A stretch of 64,000 bases of DNA from Rubrivivax sp. (lineage in GTDB: Bacteria; Pseudomonadota; Gammaproteobacteria; Burkholderiales; Burkholderiaceae_C), in NCBI GenBank assembly GCA_016719535.1, contig JADJYX010000029.1:22315-86314 (forward strand), in the 5' to 3' direction. Made by a program: the position numbers and the translations under genes. Below the pieces are notes generated by a model. The model saw only the letters and a list, made by a program, of their open reading frames with translations, ran no database searches and was not told where the DNA came from. How positions within the stretch are numbered: the first letter of the stretch is position 1; each line of letters starts with the position of its first letter. Positions 61,477 through 64,000 of this stretch are shown one piece after another.

Positions 61477-61565
61477 CCGGCCAGTCGAACAGGCCAGCAG
61501 GCCAGCAGGCCGCGGCCCGAGCGAGCAGCTCCGTGGCGGTGCGTCGAGTGGAGGCCCGGGGGCGA

Positions 61566-61592
61566 GGAATACCCCCGATTCGGGGGGGTTCC
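61566..61592 (+). terminator. Hairpin after the LuxR-type gene
   Basis: GGAA and TTCC flank the inner stem CCCCCGA/TCGGGGG. The structure lies 90 bases after the regulator stop. A weak T-rich stretch (TTCCTTTCAT) overlaps and follows. It may end transcription of the regulator or act before the next gene. Confidence 0.45.
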
Positions 61593-61754
61593 TTTCATCG
61601 TTTGATGAATGCGGCCAAGGGAGGCGGAGCCTAACATGGATGTCGATTCGAATGGTCGAGCCTGCCTGCAACACGGCAGGCTCGACCGCAGACTCGTCCA
61701 GGTCGCACCTGCGCAATGCGACGGCGACCAGCCGGCAACCAGGAGGTCACTGCA

Positions 61755-62543
61755 ATGTCTGGATCCTCTGCCCTGCTCACTCGGCCGCTCCGATCGCTCG
61801 CCCTGGCCTTGGCAGCTCTCACCGCCAGCCTTCCTGGTCATGCGCTCCTGATCGACCGCTTCTCCACCGCACATCCTCCGATCCACGACGTATCGGGTGG
61901 GAGCGTAGCCACTTCATCGGCGACCGGCGTCGACATCGTCGGTGGCGAACGGGATGTACTTGTCGGTTCGGAGACGTGGTCCGACGTGACAGGGGCAACC
62001 CGCTTCAGCGCCGCGGCCGGTGCGGCGACCGCGAGCGCCGATCAGAACGGCCTCGGACAGGTGCGACTCGACTACGACGGTATCGGCTGGCCGTTCGACG
62101 AAAACTCCCCCTTGAGTCTCGATCTCACGGATGCCGGATCCAGCGACCGCTTCATACTCGACGTCACGGCGATCACAGGCCGTGTCCAGATCATCATCAA
62201 CGTCGGCGTCAGTGGTGGTCAGTTGCCGCCCTTCCTCCAGGCTGGCTGGCTCGAGATCGACTCGATCGGAAGTTTCGAGGTGCCATTCAGCGACTTCCGC
62301 CTGGTCGGCACGGCGCCCGGCCCGAGCTTCGAAAGCGCGGCCCAGGTGACCCTCTTCGTTCGTGTCGAGAGCGCAGAGGCCATGAGCATCGATGCCTTCT
62401 GCACCGGCCGATCAGGCGCCACCTGCAAGCCGGCAGCGCCCTTGTCCGGACCTTCTTCACTGAGTCTCCTTCTACCGGCGCTCGGATTGACAATGCTCGT
62501 GCCGCGCCGAAGGAAGAGCCGCCACGTCGGTTCGACCGGCTGA
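61755..62543 (+). CDS. Exported protein with PEP-CTERM-like C-terminal anchor
   Basis: The 262-residue protein has a signal peptide (RSLALALAALTASLPGHALL), a beta-rich, Ser/Gly/Asp-rich body without a recognised domain, and a C-terminal tail LSGPSSLSLLLPALGLTMLV followed by PRRRKSR. Short motif, hydrophobic helix and basic end are the layout of PEP-CTERM and similar sorting signals handled by exosortase in exopolysaccharide-producing betaproteobacteria; the exact PEP triplet is absent. ATG 61755 has a near-perfect AGGAGG upstream. Base use is less GC-rich than in the neighbours. Confidence 0.72.
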   Translation: MSGSSALLTRPLRSLALALAALTASLPGHALLIDRFSTAHPPIHDVSGGSVATSSATGVDIVGGERDVLVGSETWSDVTGATRFSAAAGAATASADQNGLGQVRLDYDGIGWPFDENSPLSLDLTDAGSSDRFILDVTAITGRVQIIINVGVSGGQLPPFLQAGWLEIDSIGSFEVPFSDFRLVGTAPGPSFESAAQVTLFVRVESAEAMSIDAFCTGRSGATCKPAAPLSGPSSLSLLLPALGLTMLVPRRRKSRHVGSTG

Positions 62544-62595
62544 CCCGCAAGCGGCCAGGCAGTTCGACGCGCCGAGGCAGACGCAGCGGATCCAG

Positions 62596-62657
62596 GGCCC
62601 CGACCGATCTTGAACGGGGGTTTGCGGGTGAACCGCTCCCAAGATCGACATGGGGCC
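62596..62657 (+). terminator. Long imperfect hairpin after the surface protein gene
   Basis: GGCCCCGACCGATCTTG and CAAGATCGACATGGGGCC can pair over 16-17 bases around a ~27-base loop. It lies in the 240-base gap between the convergent surface-protein and DMT exporter genes. No T run follows, so it may be a bidirectional structure or a repeat rather than a classical terminator. Confidence 0.5.
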
Positions 62658-62783
62658 GGCGAACAGGCGTCGGTGCCCCTGACCGTGGGCCGGAAACCAC
62701 GCAACCGGATCGACCATCACGCCGAAGTTCCCGCACGCACAGGCCCATGAAGGCCCGCGAACCGCCCGCAGCCGACCGACCGC

Positions 62784-63743
62784 CTATTCCCGGTCCGAAG
62801 CCAGAACCACCGGCCGCCGCGCCGCCAGCCGGCTGCCGCCCAGCACCATCGCCAACCCCAGCGCGTACCAGCCGTTGAGCGGTTCGCCCAGCAGCAGCGC
62901 TGCGAAGCCCATGCCGAAGACCGGCACCCAATAGGCATAGACCGCCGTGCGCGCCACGCCGATGGTGCCGATGGCGCCGTTCCAGATCCAGTTGCCGAGC
63001 GCGGTGGCGAAGACGCCCGAGAAGACGACCAGCGCCCAGGGCCACCAGCCCGGCAGCTGCAGCGCGGCATCGATGGTGCCGCCATGGTCCGCCAGCCAAT
63101 GCAGCGTCAGCAGCACCGTGCCCAGCGGGTAGATCACGCCGCTGAGCGACAGCGGATCCAGCCGCGCCGACATGCGCTGCACCAGGGCGCCGCCGGTGGC
63201 GAACGAGACCACGCTGCCCAGCACCAGCAGGTCGCCCCAGCCGGCGGCGCTGAGCGCGGCAGCGGGCCTGTGCAGCACCACCACCGCCACGCCGCCGAAA
63301 CCCAGCGCCACCGCCGCCAGGTGGCGCAGGTGCAGCCTTTCGCCGAAGGCCACCGCCGCCAGCAGCGCCGACACCAGCGGGGCCGTGGCCATGATGAGCG
63401 CGCCATTGGCGGCGCTGGTGCGCGCCATGCCGGCCGCGAACAGGATCTGGTTCAGGTAGACCATGAAAAAGGCGCAGGCCGCCAGCCCCAGCCACTGCTG
63501 GCGGCTGAGGCTCGGCCAGGGCTGGCGCAACCACAGCGCCAGCGCACCGAAGGTGGCGCAGGCCACGCCCATGCGCAGCATCGCGATGGTGGCCGTATCC
63601 AGCCAGCCAGTCAGCGCCTTCACCAGGGGGATGTTGATCCCCCACACCAGCATGGTGGCCATCAGGGCCGCCGGCACCCACGCCGCCGCGGCCGATGCGA
63701 GCGATGCCGGCACCGGCAACCAACCTGGCCCGAGCCGCGTCAA
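62784..63743 (-). CDS. EamA/DMT-family transporter
   Basis: The 319-residue protein has ten membrane helices in two similar EamA halves (VPAALMATMLVWGINIPLVKAL; NGALIMATAPLVSALLAAVAFGE; VFATALGNWIWNGAIGTIGVARTAVYAYWVPVFGM). EamA proteins export or import metabolites such as amino acids; the substrate is unknown. TTG 63743 overlaps the dehydrogenase stop (ATTGA). Later starts are possible, since the first ~18 residues lie before the first helix. Confidence 0.88.
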   Translation of the reverse strand: MTRLGPGWLPVPASLASAAAAWVPAALMATMLVWGINIPLVKALTGWLDTATIAMLRMGVACATFGALALWLRQPWPSLSRQQWLGLAACAFFMVYLNQILFAAGMARTSAANGALIMATAPLVSALLAAVAFGERLHLRHLAAVALGFGGVAVVVLHRPAAALSAAGWGDLLVLGSVVSFATGGALVQRMSARLDPLSLSGVIYPLGTVLLTLHWLADHGGTIDAALQLPGWWPWALVVFSGVFATALGNWIWNGAIGTIGVARTAVYAYWVPVFGMGFAALLLGEPLNGWYALGLAMVLGGSRLAARRPVVLASDRE

Positions 63744-64000
63744 TCCACGAAGAAGTCCGGGATGAAGTTCTTGTTGCCCGGCGTCATCGCATAGCGGTCG
63801 AGGTCATGCACGCCGTGGCGTTCCAGCACCTCGTCGTCGATCAGGAACTGGCCGCTCAGCGACTTCGACTCGCTGGTCAGGATCCACCAGGCGGCATCGG
63901 CCAGGATCTCGGGCTTGCGGCACAGCTTCAGGTCCACGCCCGGGATCATCTGCAGCGCCGCGGTGGCGATGGCGGTGCGCGGCCACAGGCTGTTGACGGC
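63740..64000 (-). CDS. Short-chain dehydrogenase, C-terminal part (cut by window end)
   Basis: The visible ~86 residues end a short-chain dehydrogenase/reductase of the type related to HSDL2: AVNSLWPRTAIATAALQMIPG, RKPEILADAAWWILTSES, SLSGQFLIDDEVL and a final PGNKNFIPDFFVD. The catalytic Tyr-Lys pair lies outside the window. The stop overlaps the EamA start by four bases, so the two are probably one transcript, dehydrogenase first. Confidence 0.82.
   Translation of the reverse strand, partial: AVNSLWPRTAIATAALQMIPGVDLKLCRKPEILADAAWWILTSESKSLSGQFLIDDEVLERHGVHDLDRYAMTPGNKNFIPDFFVD

Overview
This window is a very GC-rich chromosomal segment. The complete division and cell-wall (dcw) cluster in betaproteobacterial order, TRAP and Bug-type receptors, and a DUF4124 protein point to Burkholderiales, probably the Rubrivivax/Leptothrix/Ideonella side of the order. 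No tRNA, rRNA, intact insertion sequence or CRISPR array was seen. The placement is inferred from gene content, not from a search.

Positions 1-9.9 kb form a scrambled accessory zone. It holds three decayed pieces of the ftsZ 3' half (1-443, 4951-5117, 6202-6405), all in the orientation of the one intact ftsZ (8692-9909). Among them lie a three-gene redox operon (FAD/2Fe-2S reductase, b-type-like membrane protein, decaheme cytochrome c), a broken P-type ATPase, a fused remnant of type I restriction genes (hsdM start joined to hsdR end), and an unknown exported protein made of two similar ~200-residue repeats. The tail of hsdR sits beside the ftsZ tail twice, so this junction was probably duplicated. 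lpxC, the usual neighbour of ftsZ in this group, is not there.

From 8.7 to 25.9 kb, on the minus strand, runs mraZ-rsmH-ftsL-ftsI-murE-murF-mraY-murD-ftsW-murG-murC-ddlB-ftsQ-ftsA-ftsZ with mostly overlapping stops and starts. Three MraZ boxes lie at the mraZ start. rsmH, ftsI, murD and ftsW each carry one or more frame breaks, most in G/C-rich or repeated-base stretches. As these genes are essential, the breaks are more likely sequence errors than real lesions.

From 26 to 45.8 kb are catabolic and uptake modules. An AraC-type regulator diverges from a branched-chain-type ABC importer whose last ATPase runs in frame into an aldehyde dehydrogenase. A ~505-bp near-palindrome follows. Then come a 2-oxoacid/acetoin-type E1 alpha/beta pair with a TRAP transporter, an amidase with a Bug receptor, an acetyltransferase, and a nitrate/sulfonate-type ABC importer without its binding protein.

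From 45.8 to 64 kb are mixed genes: an HD-GYP protein facing an FHA-GGDEF protein whose GGDEF domain seems to lack its first half, an alpha-carbonic anhydrase, a Bcr/CflA exporter, a dioxygenase-like protein, RNase P RNA, an amidase/lipoprotein pair resembling an effector and its immunity protein, htpX, pyrC, LysR, a HEPN/MNT toxin-antitoxin pair, a frame-broken ABC exporter, an acyl-CoA thioesterase, a LuxR-type regulator, a surface protein with a PEP-CTERM-like tail, a DMT exporter and the end of a short-chain dehydrogenase.
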